The notes: generated by a model not told the origin, from the sequence alone. A DNA stretch of 64,000 nucleotides from Sorex araneus (GCF_027595985.1 NC_073305.1:25262028-25326027); one strand, 5' to 3'; positions 32,886-44,370 are shown, counted from the first letter of the stretch. Program-made: numbers and translations.

Positions 32886-34449
32886 TAACATTCTAAATGA
32901 AAAAAGTAATGTGGAGTTCATGCCCAATTCAATCAGCTTAATGAATGGCTAAATAAAGTAGTACTCCTACATTAAAAAAATATGGTTGATGTAATAATAT
33001 TAAAAATTCAGTTTATAAATGCTCACAAGGACTGTGATTTACTTTTGGCCACATTGTGCATTATTCTAAAGAAATTCCAGACTATGGGTCTTGCCTCATT
33101 TTTCTCATCCTATGCTTATATTAATATTTATGTTAAATGAATAGAAAGTTTTGATCAATTCTCACTTTAGACTTTGGAATGAGATAATTAGTTCCCATAA
33201 GTTAAGCAGGATTGAATTTCATTGCATATTCACTCCAATTATCCTTGAAGTACAAGGATAATCCCCGAACCTCATTTGATTGATTAATATCCATGTTTTC
33301 TGTACAAAATCTTTCACTCAGAATTGCATAGAGTAAAATGGAAATTATTGTTTCATTTCCTTGTCAGTTTCTCAAACCCATTGCTCTTTGACTATTTTGG
33401 TTGTTTTGGAGCATGAGTCCTGCCTTTTGACTGCCCTACCTTCCCTATTCAGAATGAGTCCCAGGATCTATCCCTTCAGTCACATTGCTCATGTCACTAC
33501 ATTGACTCTTTTCTATTCCCATGGGACCCACCTTGCCAAGACCAGCACTTACAGGAAGACTTCATGTGCCTTAGATGGGAATGTCTACCCTTTCTTTTGG
33601 CCCTGATTTCATTCCTAAGTCTAATAGTTTTGACAGATGGCCACTTTTGAAGAGAAAAAGATAATTACCAGAGTGGATAACCCTCACTTCTGATCTTGTG
33701 GTTCTAGATTTTCTTTCTCTCTTCTACCCCTTTGCACTGCCACCAGTTATTTAAAAAAATATGATCACTATCCCTCTGATTAAAAATATCCAATGAACCT
33801 CTTCTGCTTCTACATTGTGTATAAGAAATCTAGTTTTCAGGTTCATTTTCTGTATCTGCTTGTAGGGTTCAGAGAAGACCAGGAGAAGCTATAAAGGACT
33901 GAAGGAACAGTCAGTGTAGGGTCATTAACTGTCAGTGGGGATCATGTAGGTCTCATAATTTTTGAGATTCCAGGAAAGCACTACATCCCATGGACTCCTC
34001 TCTGGAACATTAAAGGCAGGGTTTGAGGGAGGTAGAAGGAGGTGCTAACTGAATTTACCTTAAAGCAGACTTATAAATTTATGTGAATTTGATTTATTTA
34101 TTGAACAGTTCTAGGGAGCAGAGGTGTAGGATAGAGTGAAGAAATGAAATAAAAAGGAGGATAAGTCAATTACCAGGAACATTATTGAGCTGCCATAACA
34201 CTAGAGATTTGTTGGATCAAGTGAAGTTTGTGGTCACCTTCTCAAAGTTAATAACTGTTTCCTTGATAGGTAGATAACAGATGGGAACTTTTATATAGTT
34301 ATCGTCTACCATTGTTAAGGGTGTATACTAGAGTTAAGAATGTGTGAATGTTTAGTGATCTCTATGTGGAATGTAGCTTGGGTTAGCTTTAAAGGCATAC
34401 CTGGGAAGATAGCAAGAGGTATTCAGTTTCTTTAAAGAAAAATTATGAT
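32886..34449. other. No gene recognised; possible L2 pieces
   Basis: 33700-33830 (ttctttctctcttctacccctttgcactgcc) may be L2-derived. The 81-residue ORF at 33361-33606 has no recognisable domain. Confidence 0.4.
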
Positions 34450-34620
34450 TTAGGGGAGGGAGAGATAGTACAAAGTGCTTACCTTGCATGTGGCCTCCTG
34501 AGTTCAATCCCTAGCACCCCATAGGTCCCCTTGAGCCTCACCAGGAGTGATCCCTGAGTGCAGAAACCAGATTAAGCCCTGCTGGGTATGACCCCCCCCA
34601 AATGAAACAAAACAACACAA
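34450..34620 (+). mobile_element. Type 1 SINE
   Basis: aggggagggagagatagtac head and an AAAAC-type tail. Confidence 0.8.
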
Positions 34621-34916
34621 AACAAAAAATGAAAAAAACTAAAGATTCAGTTGCCCTCCAATAAAGAATTTCAAACTCTCAACTGCTGCAGTAGCTAGTA
34701 AGTGGTGTTAAGATTTTGTAGCATGCTCAAGAAGCATCTGATTCAGAAAATGATAGTCTAAGTCAGAATCACTGAGACAATTAGAATCAGTGAGTCAGTG
34801 GGAAGTTATTGACACAATGACAGTCATTGAGACAATGACAAGTTGAGTTTAACGCAGTCTATGTCTTGTCAAGGCTCCCTATAACATTTGTTGTAAGAAC
34901 TAAAGTGCCTACATTT

Positions 34917-34985
34917 GGGCTTGGAGATATTGCTCAGAAACAGAGCACCCACTTTGCCTTGTGGGTTGAGTCCTAGATATGCAAA
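34917..34985 (+). mobile_element. SINE head fragment
   Basis: gggcttggagatattgctcag ... gtgggttgagtcctag; only about 70 bp. Confidence 0.5.
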
Positions 34986-35029
34986 AAATACCAAGTCCTT
35001 ACAATAGTCCACAAGACGCAATGTGATCA

Positions 35030-35310
35030 GTTCCTCCCCTTCCTTTCCCTGCCTCCTTTACCTCTCTGAGCTCATCTTAATCTTCTTTCCTTACCCACAG
35101 CACTGGTTTCCTTCTTAAAATTCTAATGTTCTCCCATCTTAGGACATTGAGCTCTTCCTGAAGCACTTTTTGTGATTAGAGACTCTTTAGTCTTTAATTC
35201 TTTGTTTCTAGCTGCTCTTTCATAGAGGCTTGTTCTGATCACCTATTCCAAATGTCATTCTCTGTCTGACTTACCTAAGCATAATATTCTTTCAGTTAAT
35301 CTGTGTTGTT
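35030..35310 (-). mobile_element. Possible L2 relic
   Basis: tcctttacctctctgagctcatctt resembles antisense L2; the remainder is weak. Confidence 0.4.
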
Positions 35311-35330
35311 GCAAATGGAAGGATCTCATC

Positions 35331-35506
35331 GTGTGTGTGTGTGTTTGTGTGTGTGTGTGTTGGAGGGGCACACCCAGTGATGCTCAGGGGTTACTCCTGG
35401 TTCTGCACTCAGAAATTACTCCTGTAGGTGCTTGGGGTTCAATATGGAATACCATAGATCATGCAAGGCAAGTGCACTACCCACTGTACTATCTTTCCGG
35501 GCCCTC
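35331..35506 (-). mobile_element. Type 1 SINE with (TG)n at its tail
   Basis: (TG)n at 35331-35359 takes the tail position of the SINE at 35361-35506 (cacacccagtgatgctcagg). Confidence 0.85.
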
Positions 35507-35587
35507 ACTGTTTTTTTAATAGGTGAAAAAGATTCCATGACATATAGAAATACATAAACATATACATAGATATATAACATTTATATT

Positions 35588-35746
35588 TTGTTTTGTTTTG
35601 GAGTTACACCTGGTGATGCTCAGAGATTACTCTTTGCCCTGACCATCAGAATTACTCCTGGCAGTACTCAGGAGGCCACATGGGATGCCAGGGATTGAAC
35701 CCTGCATGCAAAGCCCTTACCCGCTGTACTACCACTTCAGCCCCCA
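35588..35746 (-). mobile_element. Type 1 SINE
   Basis: ttggagttacacctggtgatgc at left; right end cacttcagcccc. First of three minus-strand SINEs in a row. Confidence 0.87.
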
Positions 35747-35751
35747 ATATA

Positions 35752-35999
35752 ATGTCACTGTCACTGTCATCCCATTGCTCATTGATTTGCTCGAGTGGGC
35801 ACCAGTAACATCTCCATTGAGACTTGTTGTTACTGTATTTGGCATATCAAATACGCCACGGGTAGCTTGCCAGGCTCTGCCATGTGGGCGAGATACTCTT
35901 GGTAGCTTGCTGGGTTCTTCGAGAGGGGCAGAGGAATCAAACCCAGGTTAGCTGCATGCAAGGCAAACACCCTACCCCCTGTGTTATCGCTCCAGCCCA
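35752..35999 (-). mobile_element. Type 2 SINE, full length
   Basis: Complete from tail (gtcactgtcactgtcatccc) to head (tatcgctccagccc), flanked by aatataat. It is a good type 2 reference copy. Confidence 0.93.
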
Positions 36000-36015
36000 A
36001 TATAATACATTTTAA

Positions 36016-36197
36016 TTTTAATTAATTTATTTGCTTTTTGGGTTACACCCAGCGATGCACAGGGGATACTCCTGGCTCTGCACTCAGGAATTATTTTTGA
36101 TGGTGCTCGGGGGACCATATGGGATTCTGGGGATTGAACCTGGGTCAGCCACATGCAAGGCAAATACCCTACTCGCTGTGCTATCGCTCCAGCCCCT
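36016..36197 (-). mobile_element. Type 1 SINE, young
   Basis: tataatacatttt occurs on both sides, just after 36000 and just after 36197. Confidence 0.9.
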
Positions 36198-36214
36198 ATA
36201 ATACATTTTTAAAT

Positions 36215-36450
36215 GCTGTCATCTGTCCTTGGATAATTTGATGTTTCCATAGCTATTGTCAAAATGCTGAAGTGAACACAAAGGTGCATATATTTCTGTA
36301 AATTAGTGTTTCCATATTGCTGGGTAAATACCCATAGCTAGAATTGCTGCATCTTATGTTATATCTATTCATAACATTGTAAAGAGCTTCTATATTTTCT
36401 ATAACTACACCAACTTCTATACCAATTTCTATTCCCAAAGGGTCTGTAAA
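36215..36450 (-). mobile_element. Old L1 3'-region fragment
   Basis: gtcatctgtccttggataatttgatg ... ccatattgctgggtaaatac in antisense. Confidence 0.6.
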
Positions 36451-37017
36451 TGTATATTATGGCAAAAAACTGTGTTAAATAAAAAAGTCATCTTCTTACC
36501 CTCTTGATGCTTCCTAACTTTCTTTTTTTCTCATGGTACTTCATCATCTTTAACATACTATACTATTTTCTTTTCCATTAGCTTATGATTTATTGTTCTC
36601 TCTTCCTTTACATAATATAAGTGCAAGGGTTAGTAGTTTAGGCTGCATATATTGGTGAATGCATTTCAAATACTTAAAATAGAGGAAGCATATAGTATGT
36701 GCTTAAAAATGTTTAGATTTTGAATTGAAAATTAAAAAGAAACATCTAGTGGGGACAGAGAAGTGAATTCTTCCCTTAGGCAGGCTTCACAGTCCTTCCT
36801 AAGTATTTTTTTTGGGGACCACACAGTCTATTGGAACACCAGCTGTCTGCTCCTAATTAAGAATATAGACAGAGATGAGCTAGAATTCAAACCATGACTT
36901 CCCTTGTATTGAAATTCAGACAGCAGTGGTAAAAACCAAGCAAATTTTTTTTTTTGTCCTAATGGATTTACAAATGAGAAGCACTGAAAGGAAGGAAAAC
37001 CATCATGATTTTGAAAT
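36451..37017. other. No gene or clear repeat recognised
   Basis: AT-rich; 36810-36890 has a weak SINE-like or MIR-like patch. Confidence 0.4.
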
Positions 37018-37190
37018 TTTTTTTTTCTTTTTGGGTCACACCTGGCAATGCACAGGGATTGCTCCTGGCTTTGCACTCAGGAATTACTCCTGGTGGTGCT
37101 CAGGGAACCTTATGGGATGCTGGGAATCGAACCTGGGTTGACTGCATACAAGGCAAATGCCCTACCCGCTGTGCTATCGCTCCAGCACCC
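37018..37190 (-). mobile_element. Type 1 SINE, young
   Basis: A perfect 19-bp target duplication accatcatgattttgaaat lies at 36999-37017 and 37191-37209. Confidence 0.95.
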
Positions 37191-37355
37191 ACCATCATGA
37201 TTTTGAAATATTCTATTACGATGTTTATAAAATGTGTCATTTACTGCATGCCATCTAAGCATTATGGTATTCATTTGAAGTGGGTAGGGGTTAAAATACT
37301 GACCTTATAATTAAATGCTTATTGGTATATTTTCACTTTAGTGAAAAAATGTTGC

Positions 37356-37520
37356 AAGGGCCAGAGTTATAGTACAGTGGGTAGGCAACGAATCCAACTT
37401 GGATCCCTGGGCACTGTACATGGTTCCCCAAGCATGCTAGGAGTGATCCCTGAGCACAGAGCCAGGAGTAAGCCTAGAGCACCACCGAGTATGGTCCAAC
37501 CCCTGCCCCTTCCCCCCAGA
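37356..37520 (+). mobile_element. Type 1 SINE, internally rearranged
   Basis: agggccagagttatagtacag head. Most of the B-box region is lost, while the 3' half (gagtgatccctgagcacagagc) is good. Confidence 0.8.
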
Positions 37521-37565
37521 TTGTGGTAAAATTAACATAAAATAAGCTTAACCATTTAAAATGCA

Positions 37566-37658
37566 TAATCAGGGATGTAACTCAGTAACGCAAATACCTC
37601 AGAAGTATGTGCTTTGAATGTATGAGACCCTGGACTCAATCCCTGGCCCCCCGAAAAA
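37566..37658 (+). mobile_element. Ala-tRNA-like SINE
   Basis: agggatgtaactcagtaac is an A box unlike types 1 and 2. The B box is ggactcaatccctgg, followed by a short A-containing end. Confidence 0.65.
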
Positions 37659-37659
37659 T

Positions 37660-38060
37660 ATTGGCATATAATTAAGTGACATTTAGAGCACATCCACAAA
37701 TGTATGATAGCTCCCTCTTTCCAGTTCTAAAAGATTTTCATCATAAAGAAATCCCATGTTTACCTTGTAATAATATCTCCATTCTCCTTTGAAATTACTA
37801 ACCTGCTTTCATTCTCTATCCTGAATGTACATCGAATAGAATTATGTAATATGTGTACTTTATGTCTGGTTTCTTTTACATGCCATAATGTTTTCAAGGT
37901 CATCAGGTTGTAGTGTTTATCAGTATTTCATTCCTAGCTTTGACTGGATACTACTCAAATATAAGATAATCTGCATTTTTATCTATCCACTTGTCATCTG
38001 ATGTGCATTTGGGTTATTTCAACCCTTTGGTTATTATAGGTAGTGCAGATCTTAATATTT
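37660..38060 (-). mobile_element. Old L1 3'-region fragment
   Basis: ttcatcataaagaaatccc ... atccacttgtcatctgatgtgcatttgggttatttcaac in antisense. Confidence 0.6.
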
Positions 38061-38329
38061 TTTTACATTAGCTTTTGTTGAAGATGTTGGTATCATTTAT
38101 TTTAAATATATACTGAGGAGTTGAATTTTTATTCATTTTTTTCTGGGTAATATGTTTTCTGAATGATAAAAATTACTATAGAGGCAACATTAAATAATAT
38201 AAACTAAACTGAATATTAATTAACATTAGTAAAATTGTAATTTGAGATGAGAAAGCAAAATTTTTCAAATGACATTTTGTAAACCACTGAATCCATGTGG
38301 TTGCTGTAATTAGATTGAATATTTGAATC

Positions 38330-38490
38330 TTAGACACCTGGCCGGTGTCAAAGTCTTTTCTTAGAAATGAAACCCAGAAATAAGGTACTTATACAAGTCA
38401 TGAAACCTAAAAGGCAGGTTTGACTACATAGACATGAAAAACTTCTGTACAGTAAGAAGAAAAATATTTAAAGACTATTAGGAAACTGAA
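38330..38490 (+). mobile_element. Old L1 ORF2 relic
   Basis: gactacatagacatgaaaaacttctgtacag translates as DYIDMKNFCT, the conserved L1 ORF2 tail segment. Confidence 0.65.
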
Positions 38491-38608
38491 TGTAACTATT
38501 TATAATACCAATAATGAAAGTACAATAATATATACATTATTTTAGTACTTAAATATTACTGATGAATCATTAAAATATAACTTTAATGTACATATGTATA
38601 CACACATA

Positions 38609-38777
38609 TATTTTTTGGGGGGTCACACCCGGCGATGCACAGGGGTCACTCCTGGCTCTGCACTCAGGAATTACCCCTGGTGGTGCTCAGGGGACCATAC
38701 GGGATGCTGGGAATTGAACCCGGGTTGGCCTCGTGCAAGGCAAACACCCTACCCGCTGTGCTATCACTCCAGCCCCA
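38609..38777 (-). mobile_element. Type 1 SINE, young
   Basis: Nearly consensus throughout, with intact reversed B box ggaattgaacccggg. Confidence 0.93.
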
Positions 38778-38822
38778 GTATATACACATATTTACATACA
38801 CATACATACATAAATACACATA

Positions 38823-38973
38823 ATTTTTGTTATTTTGAGGTGTTGGGCCACAGCTAGTAATGCTCAGGAACTACTTCCAGCTCAGTACTTAAGGGACAAT
38901 GTTGTGCCAAGAATTTAATGTGGCCTTTCGCATGCAAAGCATGCACAGAGCCCTTTGAACTATCTCTTGGCCC
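38823..38973 (-). mobile_element. Old type 1 SINE
   Basis: gggccacagctagtaatgctcagg at left; right end atctcttggccc. Confidence 0.7.
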
Positions 38974-39184
38974 ACATCCCAGTATATTAAGGGGTAAACA
39001 GGCATTTTGGAAAATGAAAGCTTAAGCAATATGGAGAGGAAAATCGGACAGATTTGTAGAAGTTTTAAAAAGACATAAAATTCAGTGTTGATGGAATGTG
39101 GAAAAAAAGTAAAATGTAAAACAGTGTTTATGGGCATGTATGTTGGTAAATCTATTTTACAGGGTGAACTGTAATACTGGAAGA

Positions 39185-39540
39185 ATAACTTTATAGATTG
39201 ACATAGTGAATGGGCTAGAAACGGGGCTCAGAAATAGACCTTCATACATCTATGATAAAGGAACAAAGTTAATTTGAAAGGACAGTCTTTTCAACAAATG
39301 TTGCCAGAACAATTGGAAGTTTCTACTGAAAGAAAGTGAACTTTTACATGTAGATTTTTCACCTTTTACAACAATTAGTACCTTGAAGTGAAACTTGGCA
39401 GCAGTAAGTTTAAAAGAAAAATTAAGAACCTCTAGCAATTAAAAGAAAAGATTATGTACAGAGAAAAGAAAATCCAAATGATATCAGACTTTTCATCAGC
39501 ACTACATGATACATAAAACATACTAAGAATATTTAGAATC
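39185..39540 (+). mobile_element. Old L1 relic
   Basis: cttcatacatctatgataaagg and aaggacagtcttttcaacaaatg (KDSLFNK in translation) mark the L1 ORF2 C-terminal region, with stops. Confidence 0.6.
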
Positions 39541-41149
39541 AGGGGGGAGTTTGGTGAGCAGAAGGGAAAGAGCATCAATAGAATCTGTAGGTAAATATGT
39601 CCAAACTCAAAAGTGGTATTGCGTTCTGCAGTGTGAACCTCTAGAGTTGAACCTGGGCAGAAAACTGAAGTTCAGCCTAAACTGAAAAAGAAATGAAAGC
39701 GAGGCATGTTAAGGGGTGGGATTATTAACGCATTCTTCTAAGCCAATTAAGTCATGCATGTCTGGATACCTATAATTTTCCTGTTCTCTTTCCACCAATT
39801 GTGGCAGAGCAATTATCAAAGATAGTCATTGAAACCCCGTGCCTCACTGTATTCTCTATAGAGCCTGAATTAGTTGATGGGGTTTACTTTAAAGAAAGCC
39901 TTCTGGCCAGAGTGATTGCTCAGTGCGTGACAGCCCCTGTTTTGAGACCGGGATTTCAATAGAAAAGCCTTTGTTTGAAACTCAAGTAGTTTTTGCCTTG
40001 ACAGTTAATGAAAAAAATACATAGAAAATGCAGTCTCATTATGTGGAAAACTTTTAATGTATTGTCTCCTCTACTTGCCAAATGCAGTGTTGCAATTAAA
40101 ATCACCCCATCTACCACCAGATGGAATTTTGCGCAATCACACATCGATGGGTGCCAGGATAGTAAGAGAAGTTTGAAATCACAGCTGCCAGCGCTGCCTC
40201 ACACAGGATTGAAAGAACTAAATTTCGAAGTGTGTGCTCGCCAGACAGCAGACCTCTAGGTTTAGCCAATTATGTAAATGGAACTTGAAGAATGATTTGT
40301 ACCGGGCACGGTTTCTGGTGGAAAGCCCTCGGTTGTAAAGGCTTGTCCCTGCTCTAGACTGTCTTCCAAGTTTTGTTTCTTTTCCAGTTTTGATCTGATT
40401 GGATTTTTCTGAAGGTGGAGAAGCTTTATTTGAGCAAACATGAGCATGCAGAGTGAGACCTGTGTTATGTTGGTTGTCTTTCTTAAGTTGATAATCTTTA
40501 TTAAATTCATTGCATCAGCATGAGCATTGGAGTGTTAAGCACTCATGGGGCTACGTTTTTAACACCAACAATTTCAACACCAACAATTCTTGCGTTTTTT
40601 CCAAGAATTACTTCAACAAGTATTAGAATAGAGAGTCACCAGGCACAGTATTTTGGTTTCTGGCTCCTTAAAGCCAAGTTGAAGCTCAGAGTATATGATG
40701 ATCATGAAACATTCCACTAGGATTGGGAGAAAATGCATTAGATTTGTTTCCAGTGATTATCTAGGGGGATCTCTTGCACTGAAAGAAAAAAAAAAGGTTT
40801 TATGACAGAGAGGTATATAAATTCTAGAGAATGGTCGGTACTGAGAAAGATCCTTTTGAGCACAAACCTAAAAGAGAGAAGGAAGCTACCTGGTTTTCTT
40901 GATGTGCCATTTCAGGAAAGTCTCTCAAAGGTTAGGGGTGGCACCTCTCCCATCCAGGTAGTGCATGACTCACCCAAAGCTACCACCTTTTTCCTTACTA
41001 CCCAAACTCCTTATCCCAAACTCAAACTTAGTTTTAGACACTATGCTCCTGCTCAATGTTTACTTTCTAGAAAGAGATACCTGCTTAGAGTGTGTGAGCA
41101 TTGTTGCCTGGGACTCAGAGTACTCTAGAAACCTCCCTCCAGGCACCAC
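39541..41149. other. No gene; largely non-repetitive
   Basis: Only a SINE-like scrap near 39905-39950 is seen. 40080-40500 has a more even base composition and no repeat signature, so it is a candidate for conserved non-coding sequence, not proven. Confidence 0.4.
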
Positions 41150-41393
41150 AAGGGCTGGAGCGACAGCACAGTGGTTGGGCATTTGCCTTTCATGCGGCCG
41201 ATCTGAGTTCGATTCTTCCGCCCCTCTCGGAGAGCCCGGCAAGCTACCAGAGTATTGAGCCCACGCGGCACAGCCTGGCAAACTACCGGTGCGTATTGGA
41301 TATGCCAAAAACAGTAACAATAAGTCTCTCAATGAGAGACGTTACTGGTGCCCGCTCGAACAAATCAATGAGCAACGGGATGACAGTGACAAT
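41150..41393 (+). mobile_element. Type 2 SINE, full length
   Basis: agggctggagcgacagcacag head, B box gagttcgattc, body, tail gatgacagtgaca with fewer terminal repeats than other copies. Confidence 0.92.
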
Positions 41394-41515
41394 TAAACAA
41401 AACTGCTTCTTTTCCAAATATATGTCAATTTGTGCCTCCATATTTATTTTCGTCCAGGATTTAGGATATAAAATTATCCCTGGACTGCAGTGGTATTTAA
41501 CATATTCTCTTAGGG

Positions 41516-41640
41516 ATATATATATATATCCCCAATATATATACATACATGTATATATAATAACACACATGTACATATTATATATGCACACGTATATATA
41601 GTATATATAATGTATATATATAATAAATAGGCATATATAG
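41516..41640. repeat. AT-rich (TATA/CATA) low-complexity tract
   Basis: Irregular tatatata, acatacatgtata and similar runs. Confidence 0.9.
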
Positions 41641-41671
41641 GCATCCAATTCAAACACAAAAGTCTGCAGCA

Positions 41672-41812
41672 TGTTTTGTTTGGGGGTTGTACCCAGCTAC
41701 AGTGAGGGGTCACTCTGGCATAGCTCAGGGGATCATACAGTGTCAAGAATTAAAACCGGTCCCCCAATGTACAAAGCATGCACAAAAGTCCTTTGAGCAA
41801 CCTCTGAACCAA
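41672..41812 (-). mobile_element. Old type 1 SINE
   Basis: ttgtacccagctacagtgagggg and gcatagctcaggggatcat. Confidence 0.7.
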
Positions 41813-41869
41813 CAGCAAATGTTTTAATATAAAATTGAGATAAGTGCTAGGAATCTATATGGAAATGTA

Positions 41870-42975
41870 TATCACTTGTATCACTTGTAGTCCCGTTGAT
41901 CTTCGATCTGCTCAAGCGGGTGCCAGTAACATCTCAATTTGTCCCTGTTGCGAGCTAGTGTTGCCCAATGATACCTGCTCTCTCCAGGAACAGAAAGAGC
42001 CTCAAATTATTCTTTCAGAGATTTGACGAAGAAATCTGACCATCTAGTTGGTGGGTGGCCACGAGGTCTTCTGACATCCCGTGGAATCCAGTCTGTAACA
42101 GCTCTAGTCCAATGGTCGTCTCTGAATCGCATTACATGACTGGCCCATCTGACTTTTGATGCTTTGGCAAACGAAACAGCATCCCTGATTTTTGACCGTC
42201 GACGGAGGTCAGAACTCCAGATTCCTTCTCTCACTTGAGTGAGATGTGATACTCCTAGCATAGCTCTTTCGATTCCTCTTTGGGATACCCAAATAGTGAA
42301 TAGTGTTCTCATCCTGTTTTCGTAGGGCCCAGATCTCTGAGGAGTACGTTAGTGCAGGAAGAACGGTGGAATCGCAGAGATGTGCCCGGAGCCAGATATC
42401 CTTCGTCCTCTTAACCCCTTCTTTGATGCTCTTGAAGGCTTTCCATGCTGCTTTCTTCCTCCTGCGCAGTTCTGGCACCAAGTCATTCCTCATGTTGATT
42501 TCTCGACCCAGGTACACATAGCTGCTGCATTCAGAGATGTTCGTTCCATTGAGAGCAAATGGAGCTTCAGGGACCAGTTCATTTTTCATGAACATCGTCT
42601 TGTTGAGCTTCAGCTGCAATCTGACCTTTCCACACTCGTGGTCGAAGTTGGCCAGCATTTGTGCCGCTTGGCTAATGTTTGGCGTTATGAGAACGATGTC
42701 ATCAGCGAAGTGGAGGTGGTGCAATTGCCGACCGTTTATCTTCAGTCCCATTCCTTCCCATTCCAGTTGTCGCATGATATTCTCAAGCGTGGCACTAAAG
42801 AGTTTCGGTGAAATGATCACTTCCTTGTAAAATGGTGAGATCCTGGTGGTGAATCCACAATACAGCTCGCGGAGGATTTTAATATAGAGTTTTAACGCCC
42901 TGTTTGGCCAGGGCTTTGATGACTGCCTCAGTCTCAACAGAATCAAAGGCCTTCTTTAAGTCGATGAAGATTTTT
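41870..42975 (-). mobile_element. RTE-type retrotransposon, 5'-truncated 3' part, degraded
   Basis: Read on the minus strand this is the C-terminal half of an RTE reverse transcriptase followed by the 3' end. The copy begins just before RT motif A (FIDLKKAFDSV, near 42970-42938), shifts frame near 42895, and continues with the catalytic FADD motif in LHFADDIVLI (about 42730-42700). Then come NGTNISECSSYVYLGREINM, AAWKAFKSI and, after another frameshift near 42290, IRDAVSFAKASKVRWASHVM and TRAVTDWIPRDV, ending near 42007. No endonuclease part is present. The 3' end (41885-42005) finishes in a tandem acaagtgat tail. The protein resembles strongylid nematode RTE elements far more than L1. Frameshifts and truncation make it inactive. 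Confidence 0.92.
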
Positions 42976-43050
42976 AATGTTTATCATATTTTTATCACTT
43001 ACATATAAGGATATTATATTAATACATTGCTGAAAGCAGAATCTGACTTT

Positions 43051-43228
43051 TTTTTTTTTTTTTGCTTTTTGGGTCACACCCAGCGATGCACAGGGGTCAC
43101 TCCTGACTCATGCACTCAGGAATTACTCCTGGCGGTGCTCAGGGGTCCATATGGGATGCTGGGATTCGAACCCGTGTCAGCCGCGTGCAAGGCAAACACC
43201 CTACCCGCTGTGCTATCGCTCCAGCCCC
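43051..43228 (-). mobile_element. Type 1 SINE, young
   Basis: T18 tail and a perfect duplication cagaatctgacttt at 43037-43050 and 43229-43242. Confidence 0.95.
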
Positions 43229-43445
43229 CAGAATCTGACTTTCAAAAGCCTGTCCATTTAATATTTAGGCATGTACTGCAAAATTACCCTCCAAGAAAGG
43301 CTAATCAATATATAAGCCTACAACCATGGTTTTAGTTTCTTTTCATACATGTCCCTATTAGCAATCTTTTTGATTTTTTTCTCAATTTTCTGAACTTCCC
43401 CACAATAAATGTTTTCCCCCACACACTTGCTTACCCTATAATATC

Positions 43446-43857
43446 TTGTGTTCCTCCTCCGCCTCCTCCTTTTCTTCTCCTCCTCCTTTTCTTCTTCTCC
43501 TCCTTTTCTTCTTCTCCTCTCCCTCCTCCTCCTCCTCCATCTCCTCCTCCTCCTCCTTCCTGTTCCTCTCCTCCTCCTCCTTTTCTTCCTTCTCTTCTCC
43601 TCCTCCTCCTCCTCTTTCTCCTCCTCCTCCTCCTCTTTCTCCTCCTCCTTTTCCTCCATTTCCTCTTCCTCCTCCACCTTCTCTTCCTCCTCTTCTTCCT
43701 CCTCTCCTCCTCATCTTCCTCCTCATCTCATTCTCTTTCTCCTCCACCTATGATCCCTAGAAGTGCTTAGGGGACCATGTGCTGTACATGGCATTCAACT
43801 GTGAATGGCTGTGTGCAAAGTAAGCACGTTAACCCCTGCCTCATCATTTTAGCCCTT
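43446..43857 (-). mobile_element. Old SINE with a ~300-bp pyrimidine tail expansion
   Basis: (CCT/CTT)n at 43450-43745 ends in a minus-strand type 1 remnant (gtgcttaggggaccatgtgctg). Long Glu/Lys and Ser ORFs here are artefacts. Confidence 0.7.
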
Positions 43858-44219
43858 GAGTTGTCTTAAAAAATTATTTGTAGATTTTTTATATATATAT
43901 TATGGACATTTACCTTTTATTATTGATGCTACAAATGTCCTTCAGTTTCCTAGTTATCCTAATCTTTTAGGTTTCATGATTTGTGTACATCCTTTACTCC
44001 TGAGTATTGTTTATAATTTAGAAAAGCCTTGTTATCAATCCCAATCAAGAAAATTTTAGCACACCAGGCTCAACCTGTAACAACATGTTAGTAATTTTTT
44101 ATACAAGGATAATGGTTCCAGGGTGAGAAACAATAATCTTCACACATTTTTTTCTCAGGAAAACTTTTTTGATCATTTTTAGCAAATCATTCATAACAAT
44201 CAATGCAAAATAAATTATT
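43858..44219. other. No gene or clear repeat recognised
   Basis: AT-rich sequence. 43860-44060 could be an eroded L1 3' region. Confidence 0.4.
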
Positions 44220-44370
44220 TAGGCCCTGTTATAGGGGCAGGCTTGGGTGGTGGTTGGGAAAATAGAAAATAATGGTGGTGGGAAGGTGTACTGGCAGTGG
44301 GATTGGTGTTGGAATATTAAATGAATAAATAATCATGAAAAACTTTATAAAAGTAAAATAATTTTTTTAA
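44220..44370 (+). mobile_element. L1 3' end
   Basis: aatggtggtgggaaggtgtactgg, gattggtgttggaatatt and atcatgaaaaactttataa. Confidence 0.75.

Noticed and set aside
42380..42830. 97-143 residue + strand ORFs
   Set aside because: Antisense shadows of the RTE reverse transcriptase relic.
43318..43760. Glu/Lys/Arg-rich and Ser/Leu-rich ORFs of 101-119 residues
   Set aside because: They come from the CCT/CTT tract and have no start context or splice signals.
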